A stretch of DNA of 64,000 nt from Bradyrhizobium yuanmingense (GCF_029167105.1 NZ_JARFML010000001.1:372001-436000), one strand, 5' to 3'. Numbered from the stretch's first letter, positions 41,282 to 51,272 are shown. The notes: generated by a model from the letters alone, not told the origin. A program made the numbers and translations.

Positions 41282-44200
41282 CTAAGTCTTCACCTCCGCC
41301 ACCGCCTGCGGCTTCTTCTTCGACGCCCGCCAGTTCTCGAAGCGCTGCACCACCACGAAGAAGGCCGGCACGAACAGCACCGCAAGGCAGGTCGAGGCCA
41401 GCATGCCCGAGAACACCGTGATGCCGATCGACTTGCGCGCGCTGGCGCCGGCCCCGGTGGCGAGCACCAGCGGGACGACGCCGAGGATGAAGGCGAACGA
41501 CGTCATCAGGATCGGGCGGAAGCGCGCGCGCGCCGCCTCGATCGCGGATTCGATGATCGGCTTGCCGTCGCGGCCGTGCAGCTCGAGGCCGACCTCGACG
41601 ATCAGGATGGCGTTCTTGGCCGAGAGCGCGATCAGGAGGATCAGGCCGATCTGGCAATAGAGGTTGTTGTCGATCTTGAGGGCGGAGAGGATCAGCATCG
41701 GCCCGAGCAGCGACAGCGGCACCGCGAGGATCACCGAGATCGGCGCGTACCAGCTCTCGTACTGACCGGCGAGCACGAGATAGACCAGCAGCATGGCGAG
41801 GCCGAACACCCAGTAGATCTGGTTCGAGACCGCCTTCTCCTGATACGACATCGCGGTCCATTCATAGCCGGTGCCCGGCGGCAGCGTCTTGTCCGCGATC
41901 TCCTCCATCAGCTTCAGTGACTGGCCGGAGGAGTAGCCCTGAGCCGGCAGGCCGATCACGGTCGAGGACGGATAGAGATTGTAGAGGCTGATCAGCGACG
42001 GCCCGGTGGCCGGCGTGATCTTGGCGACGGTGCCGATCGGGATCATGTCGCCGTTCGAGTTGCGCACCTGCATGTTGGCGATGTCGCGCTCGGTGACGCG
42101 GAACGCGGGATCGGCCTGGGTGTAGACCTGGAACACGCGGCCGAACTTGTTGAACTGGTTGACGTAGGACGAGCCGAGATAGGTCGACAGCGCCGAGAAC
42201 ACCTGATCTGTGGTGACATGAAGTGTCTGGGTCTTGATGCGGTCGATCTCGATGTTGAATTGCGGCACCGAGGAGCGGAACGAGGACTGCACGCGCTGCA
42301 GTGCGCTCTGGCTCTGGGCGTTGGACACCATCGCGCCGGTGATGGCCTGCAGCTTGGCGAAATCGCTGTTGCCGTCGCGCAGCTCGACCTGCATCGAGAA
42401 GCCGGCCGCATTGCCGATGCCCTGGATCGGCGGCGGCGGCAGCACGATGGTGCGCGCCTCCATGATATCAGCGAGCTTGTCGTTCAGGCCGAAGACCAGC
42501 GAGCGCAGATCCTCGCCGGGGCCTTTACGGGCGTCCCAATCCTTCAGGATGATGTAGGCGACGCCGGCGTTGGCGAGACTGGCGCTGTTGTCGAGCGCAG
42601 AGATGCCGGCGATGGTGATGACCTGCGCCACGCCGGGTGTCTCCTTGATCAGCCCGCTCGCCCTGTCGAGCACGGCCTGCGTCCGCTCCAGTGCGGCGCC
42701 GTCGGGCAGCTGCACCGCGGCGATCAGATAGCCCTGGTCCTCGATCGGCAGGAAGCCGGTCGGCACCCGCGACAGGCCGTAGCCGCTGGCGGCGATGATC
42801 AGCAGCGCGAACGCGACCGAGACGGTGGCGTGCTTGACGAGAAACGTGATCAGCCGCGTGTAGCCGCGCTCGACGCGGTTGTAGACTGCATTGAAACCCC
42901 GATAGAAGAAATTGCGCTGCTCCGGCGGCACGGCCGGCCGCAGCCACAGCGCGCATTGCGTCGGCTTCAGGGTCGCGGCGTTGATGGCGGAGAGCAGGGC
43001 GGTCGCGGCGATCACCAGCGCGAATTGCGAGTAGATGCGCCCGGTCAGTCCCGCGAGGAACGAGGCCGGCAGGAACACCGAGATCAGCACCAGTGTGATG
43101 CCGACGATTGGCGCGAACAGCTGGTCCATCGCGCGGATCGCGGCGTCGTGGCCGTTCATGCCCTGCTCGATGTTGTGGGCCGCGCCCTCGACCACGACGA
43201 TGGCGTCGTCGACCACGATGCCGATCGCGAGCACGATCGCAAACAGCGTCGACATGTTGATGGTGAAGCCGAGCGCCGCCATCGCGGCGAAGGCGCCGAT
43301 GATGGTGACAGGCACGGTCGTGGCCGGCACCAGCATCGCACGCCAGTCCTGCAGGAAGATGAGGATCACGACCAGCACCAGCAGGCCGGCCTCGATCAGG
43401 GTCATGTAGACCTCGTGCACCGAGGCCTCGACGAACTTGGTGGTGTCGAACGGCGTGTCGTACTTGATGCCTTCGGGGAAGCGCTTGGCGAGTTCGGCCA
43501 TCTTCTTCTCGACGGCCTGCTCGACCTGCAGCGCGTTGGCGCCGGGCGACTGGAACACGCCGATGCCGACCGCCGGCTGCTTGTTGAGCGAGAAGATCTG
43601 GCTGTAGGTCTGCGCGCCGAGCTCGACCCAGCCGACGTCGCGCACACGCGTGACGTCGCCGCTCGATCCCGTCTTGACGATGATGTTCTCGAACTGGCCG
43701 GAATCGTCGAGCCGTCCGTTGACGTTCAGCGTGTACTGAAACGCCTGTCCCGGCGGCGTCGGCGGCGCTCCGACCTGGCCGGCTGAGACCTGCTGGCTCT
43801 GCTGCTGGATCGCCTGGATCACGTCCTGCGGCACCAGGCCTCGCACCTGCAGCCTGTTGGGATCGAGCCAGATCCGCATCGAATACTGCCCGGCGCCGAA
43901 CACGGTGACGTTGCCGACGCCGGGCAGGCGCGAGAGCTCGTCGCGGATGTTGATGGTGGCGTAGTTGCTCAAGTAGAGGCTGTCGTATCGCGAATCGGGC
44001 GAGGTCAGCGTCACGAACAGCAGGATCGAGGTCGACCGCTTCTGCACGGTGACGCCCTGATTCTGCACGGCTTGCGGCAATTGCGACAATGCGCTGGAGA
44101 CGCGGTTCTGCACCAGCACCTGCGCGAAGTTGAGGTCGGTGCCGATCTTGAAGGTCACGGTCAGTGTGTAGGTGCCGTCGGAGCCGCTGTAGGACTGCAT

Positions 44201-44434
44201 GTACAGCATGTCCTCGACGCCGTTGACCTGCTGCTCGATCGGCAGCGCCACGGTATCGATCACGGTCTTGGCGCTGGCGCCGGGATAGCGCGTGGTGACC
44301 TGCACGGTCGGCGGCACCACGTCGGGATATTGCGCGATGGCGAGGTTGAACAGCGCGACGCCGCCTATCAGGATCATCAGAAGCGCGATGACGTTCGAGA
44401 GGACCGGCCGCTCGATGAAGAACTTTGAGATCAT
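41282..44434 (-). CDS. RND multidrug efflux permease (HAE1/AcrB type)
   Basis: 1050-residue inner-membrane proton antiporter. N-terminus MISKFFIERPVLSNVIALLM is typical; the proton-relay Asp pair is in GIVVDDAIVVVEG near 405-417, and porter-domain sequences such as GVGNVTVFGAGQYSMRIWLD near 175-194 are present. It exports hydrophobic compounds with the adjacent membrane fusion protein, 12 bp upstream in the operon. No outer membrane channel gene is adjacent, so a TolC-type protein elsewhere must serve. Confidence 0.95.
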   Translation of the reverse strand: MISKFFIERPVLSNVIALLMILIGGVALFNLAIAQYPDVVPPTVQVTTRYPGASAKTVIDTVALPIEQQVNGVEDMLYMQSYSGSDGTYTLTVTFKIGTDLNFAQVLVQNRVSSALSQLPQAVQNQGVTVQKRSTSILLFVTLTSPDSRYDSLYLSNYATINIRDELSRLPGVGNVTVFGAGQYSMRIWLDPNRLQVRGLVPQDVIQAIQQQSQQVSAGQVGAPPTPPGQAFQYTLNVNGRLDDSGQFENIIVKTGSSGDVTRVRDVGWVELGAQTYSQIFSLNKQPAVGIGVFQSPGANALQVEQAVEKKMAELAKRFPEGIKYDTPFDTTKFVEASVHEVYMTLIEAGLLVLVVILIFLQDWRAMLVPATTVPVTIIGAFAAMAALGFTINMSTLFAIVLAIGIVVDDAIVVVEGAAHNIEQGMNGHDAAIRAMDQLFAPIVGITLVLISVFLPASFLAGLTGRIYSQFALVIAATALLSAINAATLKPTQCALWLRPAVPPEQRNFFYRGFNAVYNRVERGYTRLITFLVKHATVSVAFALLIIAASGYGLSRVPTGFLPIEDQGYLIAAVQLPDGAALERTQAVLDRASGLIKETPGVAQVITIAGISALDNSASLANAGVAYIILKDWDARKGPGEDLRSLVFGLNDKLADIMEARTIVLPPPPIQGIGNAAGFSMQVELRDGNSDFAKLQAITGAMVSNAQSQSALQRVQSSFRSSVPQFNIEIDRIKTQTLHVTTDQVFSALSTYLGSSYVNQFNKFGRVFQVYTQADPAFRVTERDIANMQVRNSNGDMIPIGTVAKITPATGPSLISLYNLYPSSTVIGLPAQGYSSGQSLKLMEEIADKTLPPGTGYEWTAMSYQEKAVSNQIYWVFGLAMLLVYLVLAGQYESWYAPISVILAVPLSLLGPMLILSALKIDNNLYCQIGLILLIALSAKNAILIVEVGLELHGRDGKPIIESAIEAARARFRPILMTSFAFILGVVPLVLATGAGASARKSIGITVFSGMLASTCLAVLFVPAFFVVVQRFENWRASKKKPQAVAEVKT

Positions 44435-44446
44435 GGCTGGCAGCCC

Positions 44447-45643
44447 CTACTTGCTCGAGGCCTGCGTCTGCTCGATCTTCGTCACCTGCGGGTCGATCTT
44501 CTGGCCCGGGATGACGCGCAAGAGCCCCGCGGTCACGACGCGATCCTCCGGCTTCAGGCCGCTCTCGATCACGCGCAGGCCGTTGTCGACCGGGCCGATC
44601 TGTACCTTGCGCTGCTCGACGACGTTGTCGCTGTTGACGACGAGGAGATAGCGGCCGCCCTGGTCGCTGCCGAGCGCAGTGTCGGGAACGAGCAGGGCGC
44701 TCTTCTCCTGGTCGAAGGGCACGCGGACGCGGACGAAATAGCCAGGCAGCAGCACCCGTTTGTCGTTGGGAACGAGACCGCGCACGGCCAGCGTGCCGGT
44801 CGACTGGTTGAGGGTCGGCGAGACGTAGTCGAGCTTGCCCTCATGCGGGTAGCCGGTATCGGTCTGCAGGCCCACTTGAATCGGGAAATGCTTCATGTCC
44901 GCGGGCGTCAGTCCGCGACGGGTCGCCTCGGCGCGGATGCGCAGCACGTCCTGCTCATTGACCGTAAAATTCACATAGATCGGGTCCATCGCGACGATGG
45001 TGGCGAGCTGGGTCGGCGAGGAGACGCCGACGAGCTCGCCGATCGAGACCATGTGGGCGCTGACGATGCCGTCGAACGGTGCCGTGACCTTGGTGTAGCC
45101 GTAATTGACCTCGGCCAGCTTGGTGTTGGCCTGGGCCTGCTGCAGATTGGCCTGGGCGTTGTCGCGGTTGGAGGTCGAGGTGTCGAGCGTGGCTTGCGAG
45201 ACGGCCTGGCGCTGCACCAGCTCGGCCTGCCGCTTGTAGTCGGCTTCCGCCTGCTTGAGCGAGGCCTGCGCGCCGACCTCGGCCGCTTGCGCCTGCTCGA
45301 GCTTGAGCTTGTAGGTCTCAGGCTCGATGGTGAACAGCTGGGTGCCCTGCTTGACGAATGTGCCGTCCTGATAGTCGATCGTTTGCAGAAAGCCCTGCAC
45401 GCGCGCGACGAGATCGACGCTCTTGATCGGTGCCGTGTTGCCGGTCGCCTCGATGTAGCGCGTCACCGGACGCTGCACCGGCGTCGCGACGTCGACCTTG
45501 GGCGGCGGCGGCGCCACGAACGTGTTCTTGTCCTCGCAGCCGGCGAGCACAGCCAATGCCGCGGTTGCGGCGAGTGCCCGACCGATATGTTTCCTCGCTG
45601 CTCCATTGCGTCGTGCGGGAGATGCGGGATTGGCGCGCGTCAT
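44447..45643 (-). CDS. RND efflux periplasmic adaptor (membrane fusion protein)
   Basis: 398 residues, a lipoprotein by its LAVLAGC lipobox with Cys near position 36 after a basic N-terminus. The barrel-lipoyl-hairpin layout is visible: VRGFLQTIDYQDGTFVKQGT-like lipoyl half, a long Ala/Gln-rich coiled coil (about 120-180), and YTKVTAPFDGIVSAHMVSIG in the second lipoyl half. ATG 45643 is chosen from the signal peptide; longer reading upstream is not supported. Partner of the RND permease downstream. Confidence 0.93.
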   Translation of the reverse strand: MTRANPASPARRNGAARKHIGRALAATAALAVLAGCEDKNTFVAPPPPKVDVATPVQRPVTRYIEATGNTAPIKSVDLVARVQGFLQTIDYQDGTFVKQGTQLFTIEPETYKLKLEQAQAAEVGAQASLKQAEADYKRQAELVQRQAVSQATLDTSTSNRDNAQANLQQAQANTKLAEVNYGYTKVTAPFDGIVSAHMVSIGELVGVSSPTQLATIVAMDPIYVNFTVNEQDVLRIRAEATRRGLTPADMKHFPIQVGLQTDTGYPHEGKLDYVSPTLNQSTGTLAVRGLVPNDKRVLLPGYFVRVRVPFDQEKSALLVPDTALGSDQGGRYLLVVNSDNVVEQRKVQIGPVDNGLRVIESGLKPEDRVVTAGLLRVIPGQKIDPQVTKIEQTQASSK

Positions 45644-45789
45644 TCGGTGGTCCCCGATTGCTGTCTGTCGGTGCGGCAGGCTACCAACAAACGGGCAGTC
45701 GTGGAACACCATAGCCATGGCGGTCACGGGCCTTGCACTGCAAACGGCTGTGTGGCTTTTGACAGAATTTGTCACGACAAGGCGCTTCT

Positions 45790-46800
45790 TCACCGAGCGA
45801 ACGATTGGCCCGTCCGCACATAGGGCTGGTGCGCATGCCACGCCGCGAGCACCTCCTTCTCCTCGTCGCTGGAGAGTCCGACCACCGGCCCGTTGTTGGC
45901 GCGGAGCCAATCAAGCGTATCGCGCGCGGTGTCTCCCGCCGGTCGCGAGGTCAAGCCGGCCGCGCGCGCGGGCGAGGTATCGCGCGTCAGGAAACCGGCG
46001 TAATCAGGCAATGGCAGCCACATCGGCAAGGACCGCGGGCCCGCCCAACGCCTGACGTCATGCGCTTCCAGAAAGGGGCGATCGACCCAGGTGAAGGTGC
46101 AAAACGCGTTCAGCGCGGATGCGCACTCGCTGAGGAATTCGCCGCGTGTGCGGATCGGCCCAATGCCATCATAGATGCCGGTGAGACCGGTCTCTGCCGC
46201 ATGCACGATCCACTGCGCGAGATCGCGCACGTCGATGAACTGGACCGCATCCTCCGGCGATCCCGGCGCCAGCACCTCGCCGCCGCGCGCAAGCCGCGCC
46301 GGCCAGTAGGCGAACCGTCCGGTCGGGTCCTCGGGCCCTGCGATCAGTCCGGCGCGGCAGATGAAGGCGTCATCGCCGACCGCCTGTTCGCAGGCGACCT
46401 TGGCGGCGCCGTAGATCGCCTCGGTGCTGTGCTCGATCTCTCCCGCAACAGGCTCGCGCAGCGGCGCGGTGTCGGCGCGTTGCCCCGGGATGCGGTTGTC
46501 CGCATAAACGCTGATCGTCGAGACGAAGGTCCAGTGCACGCCCGGCCGCTTCAGCGCGGCGACCGCGCGACGGACCTGGCCGGGATGACGCGAGACATCG
46601 ACCACGGCGTCGAATGTCTCGCCGGCGAGCGGAGCAAGTCCGTCGGCCTCGTCGCGGTCGATCCGTACGAAGCGGGTGCCGGCGGCAATCGGCCCGGCAA
46701 GGCCGCGGGCGGCGCAGGTCACGTCATGCCCGCCTGCGCAGGCATGACTTGCGATCGCCCGGCCGAGAAACTGGCTGCCGCCGAGAACGAGAATGCGCAT
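45790..46800 (-). CDS. NAD-dependent epimerase/dehydratase (atypical SDR)
   Basis: 336 residues. The N-terminal GGSQFLGRAIA (7-17) is the GxxGxxG dinucleotide fingerprint, and YGAAK near 129-133 holds the catalytic Tyr and Lys. FVSTISVYAD near 91 supplies the Ser. It resembles reductases acting on nucleotide sugars or isoflavone-like compounds, but the substrate is unknown. A REP-like palindrome is embedded in the codons for residues 18-26 (46723-46748). Confidence 0.85.
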   Translation of the reverse strand: MRILVLGGSQFLGRAIASHACAGGHDVTCAARGLAGPIAAGTRFVRIDRDEADGLAPLAGETFDAVVDVSRHPGQVRRAVAALKRPGVHWTFVSTISVYADNRIPGQRADTAPLREPVAGEIEHSTEAIYGAAKVACEQAVGDDAFICRAGLIAGPEDPTGRFAYWPARLARGGEVLAPGSPEDAVQFIDVRDLAQWIVHAAETGLTGIYDGIGPIRTRGEFLSECASALNAFCTFTWVDRPFLEAHDVRRWAGPRSLPMWLPLPDYAGFLTRDTSPARAAGLTSRPAGDTARDTLDWLRANNGPVVGLSSDEEKEVLAAWHAHQPYVRTGQSFAR

Positions 46801-46867
46801 GGAAAGGTCCGCCTGATCGATGCCACCGCGAGACTACAACCTGAGCTGGCAGTTGCAACCCGCTTCC

Positions 46868-47941
46868 TCAGCGCGCCCTGATCTCCGCGTGTTTCGCCAT
46901 TGCTTTCTCGAACTTCCGGTTGAACAGCCACATCGCGGCGAAGATCTCGCGATAGCTTGCCGAGGTTCGCGCCCGGTCGGCCTGTCCGAACGCGAAAATG
47001 CTGTTGTTGCGCAGGTACCTCATGATCCTGGGGCTGGACACCCGGTAGTTCAGGAGATCGCCCGATCTCAGCGCGGACCGCGTCGGGGTGGGAACGATCT
47101 GGATCAGTTGAAACAGCTTCATCTGGTCGATCGGGTCGGGCAGCGTCTTGACGATGCCCGGGATCTCCCGAAACAGATCGGCATGCGCGTTCATCAGGCC
47201 GTTGCGCACATTGGTCCAGTGGTTGAAGCGCTGATCAGTGCCGCGGGCACGAGCCTCCTCCCTCTCGTCCCGCGCACTCAAGCCCGGGTCGATCGCGGCG
47301 ATGTCGCCCATGATCTTCTCCCATTTCCGCCGGCCGTTGCGGTCCTCGGAGGGGCCAGTCTGGAAGCTGCCCATGTAGGTGTTCGAGCGCGCATTGCGGA
47401 CATTCTGCTTGCCGTTGGTCTCGGCGAAGAACAAGCCGAGGCTGATCCGCCCTGCCGTCTCGGCATGTTCGGGCGCGAGCCCCTTGACGCGCGCGATCGC
47501 AACCGCAAGGTCGACGACGTCCCTGAACGGCGTCGGCGAGTTCTGCGCGCCCGCAGGCGGCGCCTCCATGGTGTCGAACAGCCTGCCGTATTCGTCGACC
47601 AGCGGCTCGATCTCGGCGTCGAAATAGGCCGGAGGAATCTCGAACTTGTTGGGCCGGCCGATCCGCGACGGCATGACGTCGGTGAGGTCCTTGTAGCTGC
47701 TGATGACAGCGACGCGCGCGAGATAGAGCGCCTGTCCCGGCAGGTTCGGCAGCGGCTCCTTCGCCTCGATCTGGCGCCGCCGCTCGGCGAGGATGGATTT
47801 GAAGTCGCCGAGCGCACGCTCGTAAGCCGCGAGCGCCTCCGATTGCTGTGGCGTCGGCGCCGCCTTCTGCGCAACGGCGGGCGCCGCGACGAAGAAGACA
47901 ACAGCCGCAAGAGCTGCGGCGGCAAGTCGGCTCGGTCCCAT
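46868..47941 (-). CDS. Exported protein of unknown function
   Basis: 357 residues with a signal peptide (MGPSRLAAAALAAVVFFVAA, cleavage near AVAQ), which fixes ATG 47941. A helical, charged region follows (ALGDFKSILAERRRQIEAKE near 41-60). Central LGLFFAETNGKQNVRNARSN and FQTGPSEDRNGRRKWEKIMG stretches look conserved but match no family I know. Possibly a lytic-transglycosylase-like fold is suggested by FAETNG...NTYMGSFQTG, which is speculative. It lies 71 bp downstream of the flavin monooxygenase gene. Confidence 0.7.
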   Translation of the reverse strand: MGPSRLAAAALAAVVFFVAAPAVAQKAAPTPQQSEALAAYERALGDFKSILAERRRQIEAKEPLPNLPGQALYLARVAVISSYKDLTDVMPSRIGRPNKFEIPPAYFDAEIEPLVDEYGRLFDTMEAPPAGAQNSPTPFRDVVDLAVAIARVKGLAPEHAETAGRISLGLFFAETNGKQNVRNARSNTYMGSFQTGPSEDRNGRRKWEKIMGDIAAIDPGLSARDEREEARARGTDQRFNHWTNVRNGLMNAHADLFREIPGIVKTLPDPIDQMKLFQLIQIVPTPTRSALRSGDLLNYRVSSPRIMRYLRNNSIFAFGQADRARTSASYREIFAAMWLFNRKFEKAMAKHAEIRAR

Positions 47942-48011
47942 GTCTGGTTCCCGTCGATTCGATGGCCAGCGGGATCGTAAACGTCGGAGGCGAGCCGCCG
48001 CAATTCTCCTC

Positions 48012-49502
48012 TCACGCCGCCCGGTAGTCCGGCGCCGTCGCCAGGAACTTGGCGTAAGCATCCGCATCCGGCGGCTGGAAGCGGCCCGCGAGTCCGCCGC
48101 GCTTCTGGTTCTTCGCGCCGATATCGGCCATCAGCTCGTCGAAATGGCGGTAGTGATAGGGCGCGACGCACAGGCCGCCATAGACGCCCGCGGCCGGCCG
48201 CTCGACGCGCTTGAAGTGCAGCATCATCTCGATGTTGTCGCGCATCGCTTGCGCCGTCGGCTGCTTCGCGAGCTGGCCGTCGGCATAACGCACCAGCCAG
48301 TTGGCCGCGAGGTCGGCGCAGAGCACGGTGCAGAACGAGGAGTTGAAGCCGACGAAGCCGAGCTCGGGCAGATCGGGATTGGCGATCAGGCGATAGAGCC
48401 GGTACTGCCCGTCGGCATCGACCAGCTTCGCTCGATAGGCTTCGGGCAGGAACGGCACGCCGAGCTTGTAGCCGATCGCGAGCACGGCGACATCGGCGCC
48501 CACGCGTTCACCGCCGCTCATCACGATGCTGTCGCCCTCATAATGGTCGAACGTGCCGAACACGGCCTTGATGCGGCCGTCGGCGACCATGGGGTAGAAG
48601 CCCGGCGTTGCGATCGGCACCGAGCAGTTGACGCCGTGCTCGATTCGCTCCTTCGGCACCATGTTGCAGCGGCCGAGCTTGAGCTGCGCCTTGAGCAGAC
48701 TCTCCAGCCCGCGCCAGTTGGCCCAGACCAGCGGCGCGGCGATGCGGTGCGCGAGCCGCCCCATTGCGCTGATGCCCCAGCCCGGAAACATCTCCTCCTG
48801 CGCGCGGATGTAGAGGATTCGCTTGAAGTTCACGAGGCCGCCGATGAAATAGGGAATGCGCCAGACCGGCTCACGCATCACGATGGTGACCTCGCGGGCG
48901 CCTGACTTCACCGCATTCACGGCGATGTCGGTTGCGGACTTCGAACCGCCGAGCACGACGACGCGGCGTCCCTTCGCCAGTGTCGGATCGCCGTATGTCG
49001 ACGAGTGCAGGATCTGGCCGCCCTGCGCGCGAAAGCCGTCCTCGCCGGGGCAATGCAGCTCGCGCGGCTCGTTGAACTGCCCGGTGCAGACCGCGACGAA
49101 ATCGAAATCCTCGCTCGTGGTCGTGCCGTTGTTGTCCTTCAAGGCGAGCGTCCATCCCGGTTTGCCGTCGGCACGGCGCGCCATGCCGGCGACCTCGGTG
49201 TTGAGCCGCAGCATGCGGTCGAGGCCGAAGCTCTTGGCATAATCGGCGAGGTAGGCGTGGACCTGCGGCCCGGTCGGCCATTCCGGATAGGCCTCCGGCA
49301 TGGCGCGGTCGGTGTAGCGGTAGAGCTCCTTCGGGCTCTGGGTCTGCACCTCCGGGTAGGAGCGCGCCGGCTCCCAGACGCCGCCGAGATCCGAGCTGCG
49401 CTCGACCACCGTGACGCGGTGGCCTCGGGTGGAGAACGCTTTCGCGGCGGCAAGGCCGGAGACGCCGGCGCCGATCACGCAGACATGTTTTGGGCTGACC
49501 AT
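48012..49502 (-). CDS. Flavin-containing monooxygenase
   Basis: 496 residues. FAD motif GAGVSGLAAAKAF near 9-21, the FMO fingerprint around GGQILHSSTYGDPTLAKGRR near 160-179, and the NADPH motif VVVLGGSKSATDIAV near 181-195. FMO/Baeyer-Villiger-like enzymes oxygenate N, S or carbonyl groups; the exact reaction is unknown. The upstream in-frame extension lacks conservation, so MVSPKHVCVIGAG at 49502 is chosen. It is followed by an unknown exported protein and preceded by a cupin, suggesting a small catabolic operon controlled by the AraC gene. Confidence 0.9.
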   Translation of the reverse strand: MVSPKHVCVIGAGVSGLAAAKAFSTRGHRVTVVERSSDLGGVWEPARSYPEVQTQSPKELYRYTDRAMPEAYPEWPTGPQVHAYLADYAKSFGLDRMLRLNTEVAGMARRADGKPGWTLALKDNNGTTTSEDFDFVAVCTGQFNEPRELHCPGEDGFRAQGGQILHSSTYGDPTLAKGRRVVVLGGSKSATDIAVNAVKSGAREVTIVMREPVWRIPYFIGGLVNFKRILYIRAQEEMFPGWGISAMGRLAHRIAAPLVWANWRGLESLLKAQLKLGRCNMVPKERIEHGVNCSVPIATPGFYPMVADGRIKAVFGTFDHYEGDSIVMSGGERVGADVAVLAIGYKLGVPFLPEAYRAKLVDADGQYRLYRLIANPDLPELGFVGFNSSFCTVLCADLAANWLVRYADGQLAKQPTAQAMRDNIEMMLHFKRVERPAAGVYGGLCVAPYHYRHFDELMADIGAKNQKRGGLAGRFQPPDADAYAKFLATAPDYRAA

Positions 49503-49601
49503 GGGATTGCTCGATGTGTTTGACGCGCAGGCGGCCGTGTTCGGCCGCAAGGCGCGGCCGGCAGGGCTGCAAGCAGATGGAAGCGGAGGAAGCGGCGAGG
49601 G

Positions 49602-50051
49602 CTAGTCGTTGGCCTCGGGCGGCAGGAAGTCGACCTCGTGCAGCGCCGAGATGCGCACGACCTCGGCCGGGTCGGTCAGATTGTGCAGCTGGTTGAACAG
49701 CGCCTCCAGCTTCTGCATCGGCGAGACCCAGAACAACGCGCGGCACGGCTTGTCGGACTTGTTGAAATAGCCGTGGGGAATGCCGCGGGGCATGCGCACG
49801 AGGTCGCCGGCATGGGCCTTGACCCATTGACCGTCGAGCTTGAGATCGAGCGTGCCCTCCTGCACCAGGATGAACTCGTCCTGGGTCGGATGAATGTGCA
49901 CCGGCACGAACTGGCCGGGATCGCTGTTGGTCTCGAACGCAAAGGTGGAGTCGGTGACGGCCTTGGGGAAATAGACCTGGCCAAGGATGTTCCAGCTCTT
50001 GCCGCCGTAGCCTGTGCCGTTCGCGGTGATGCCTTTTTCGAGTGCAGTCAT
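49602..50051 (-). CDS. Cupin-domain protein
   Basis: 149 residues with one cupin_2 barrel. Metal ligands are probably in VHIHPTQDEFILVQEG near 52-67 (two His and a Glu) and the last His in RGIPHGYFN near 90. Members include dioxygenases and isomerases or non-enzymatic binders. It precedes the flavin monooxygenase by 99 bp and is divergent from an AraC regulator, so they likely form one regulated unit. Confidence 0.85.
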   Translation of the reverse strand: MTALEKGITANGTGYGGKSWNILGQVYFPKAVTDSTFAFETNSDPGQFVPVHIHPTQDEFILVQEGTLDLKLDGQWVKAHAGDLVRMPRGIPHGYFNKSDKPCRALFWVSPMQKLEALFNQLHNLTDPAEVVRISALHEVDFLPPEAND

Positions 50052-50239
50052 GGCTTGCTCCTCATGGATTCCGGCGGGGACGGAGCATCGGCCGGAGACG
50101 GGCCGCCTGTCTATCCGCTAAACGAATCCGGATGAACCTATTGCCATGCAGCACGACGAATTTGCGAGCTACGGCCCTTTTCGCCCCCGCGGAACTATTA
50201 TAGGCTTAAAGGAATTCCGGGCGCGAAGCATGGTCGACG

Positions 50240-51265
50240 ATGTCCGCAGCCGAGCTGGAAATGAGCGCAACAGCCTCTGCAGCCGAACGGCTTGCGGCCT
50301 TCGCCCGCGTCACCACGGATGACGTCGACGAGGCGGCCGAGCAGATCGGACGCATCTTCTGCCCGCACGATCTCAAGCCGACACAGGCGCGGGCGGCCGG
50401 CTTCTCGGCCCGGCACAATTGCGCGGCGTTCGATGGCTTCTCCATAAATTACGTCGCCTATGGCGGATCGGTCAGCATCGATCCGGGCTGCCTGGAGCGC
50501 TTCTTCCTGGTGCAGGTCCCGCTCGCTGGCAGCGCCCGCATTCGTGCCGGTCGCCGCGAGCTCGATGCGGCCCCGGGCCGGACGGCGTCGCTGCTGTCGC
50601 CGACGATTCCGACCCGGATGATGTGGAGCGATTGCGCGCAGGCGATCCTGCTGCTCGATCGCCGCATGGTCGAGCAGCGCGCCGCGGCATTGTCGGGCAG
50701 GGCGGCAGGCAGGGTCGAGTTCGATCCGGTGATCGCGCTGGATGCGCCGTCCGGGCGGGCCCTGCAGACGAGGCTCGCCGAGTTGATGACGCTCGCCGAG
50801 CGCCTCGGGCCATCAGGCCGGCTGCCGCCGGCCGCGATGGCCGATTGGCGCGAAGCGCTGCTCGATCATCTGCTCAACCGGCAGCGGCATGGCCTGTCGG
50901 ATGCGATTGAAACGTTCTCGGGGCAGGCCGAGCGTTTGCCGCGTGCCCTCCGCGCCGCGCGCGATTACCTTGCCGACAATGCCGGCGAGCCGCTCGACCT
51001 CGCGCAGCTCGCCTGCGCTTCCGGCATCGGCATCCGCGCGCTGCAGCTCGGCTTCCGCCGTCACTTCGGCGTGTCGATCTCGCAGATGCTGCTCGACATG
51101 CGTCTCGCCGGCCTCAACGCGCGCCTCGCGCAAGCCGTATCCGATGTCTCCATCACCGAGATCGCCTTCGATCTCGGCTTCACCCATCTCGGCCGCATGG
51201 CCGGCGCCTACCGCGAGAAATTCGGCGAGACGCCGTCGGCCACGCTGCGGCGAAGGATGAGCTAA
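50240..51265 (+). CDS. AraC-family regulator (AraC_binding_2 type)
   Basis: 341 residues. The N-terminal half is an AraC_binding_2-like ligand domain (about 30-205). The C-terminal DNA-binding domain has DLAQLACASGIGIRALQLGF near 253-272 and ITEIAFDLGFTHLGRMAGAY near 304-323. This group includes activators of aromatic or alicyclic degradation genes. It is divergent from the cupin/monooxygenase genes, its probable targets; the 188-bp gap between them must hold both promoters. Confidence 0.9.
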   Translation: MSAAELEMSATASAAERLAAFARVTTDDVDEAAEQIGRIFCPHDLKPTQARAAGFSARHNCAAFDGFSINYVAYGGSVSIDPGCLERFFLVQVPLAGSARIRAGRRELDAAPGRTASLLSPTIPTRMMWSDCAQAILLLDRRMVEQRAAALSGRAAGRVEFDPVIALDAPSGRALQTRLAELMTLAERLGPSGRLPPAAMADWREALLDHLLNRQRHGLSDAIETFSGQAERLPRALRAARDYLADNAGEPLDLAQLACASGIGIRALQLGFRRHFGVSISQMLLDMRLAGLNARLAQAVSDVSITEIAFDLGFTHLGRMAGAYREKFGETPSATLRRRMS

Positions 51266-51272
51266 CGGACGC

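Noticed and set aside
50191..50216. GGAAC motif upstream of the AraC gene at 50240
   Set aside because: The -10 position reads AATT rather than CGTT, so it does not match the EcfG promoter.
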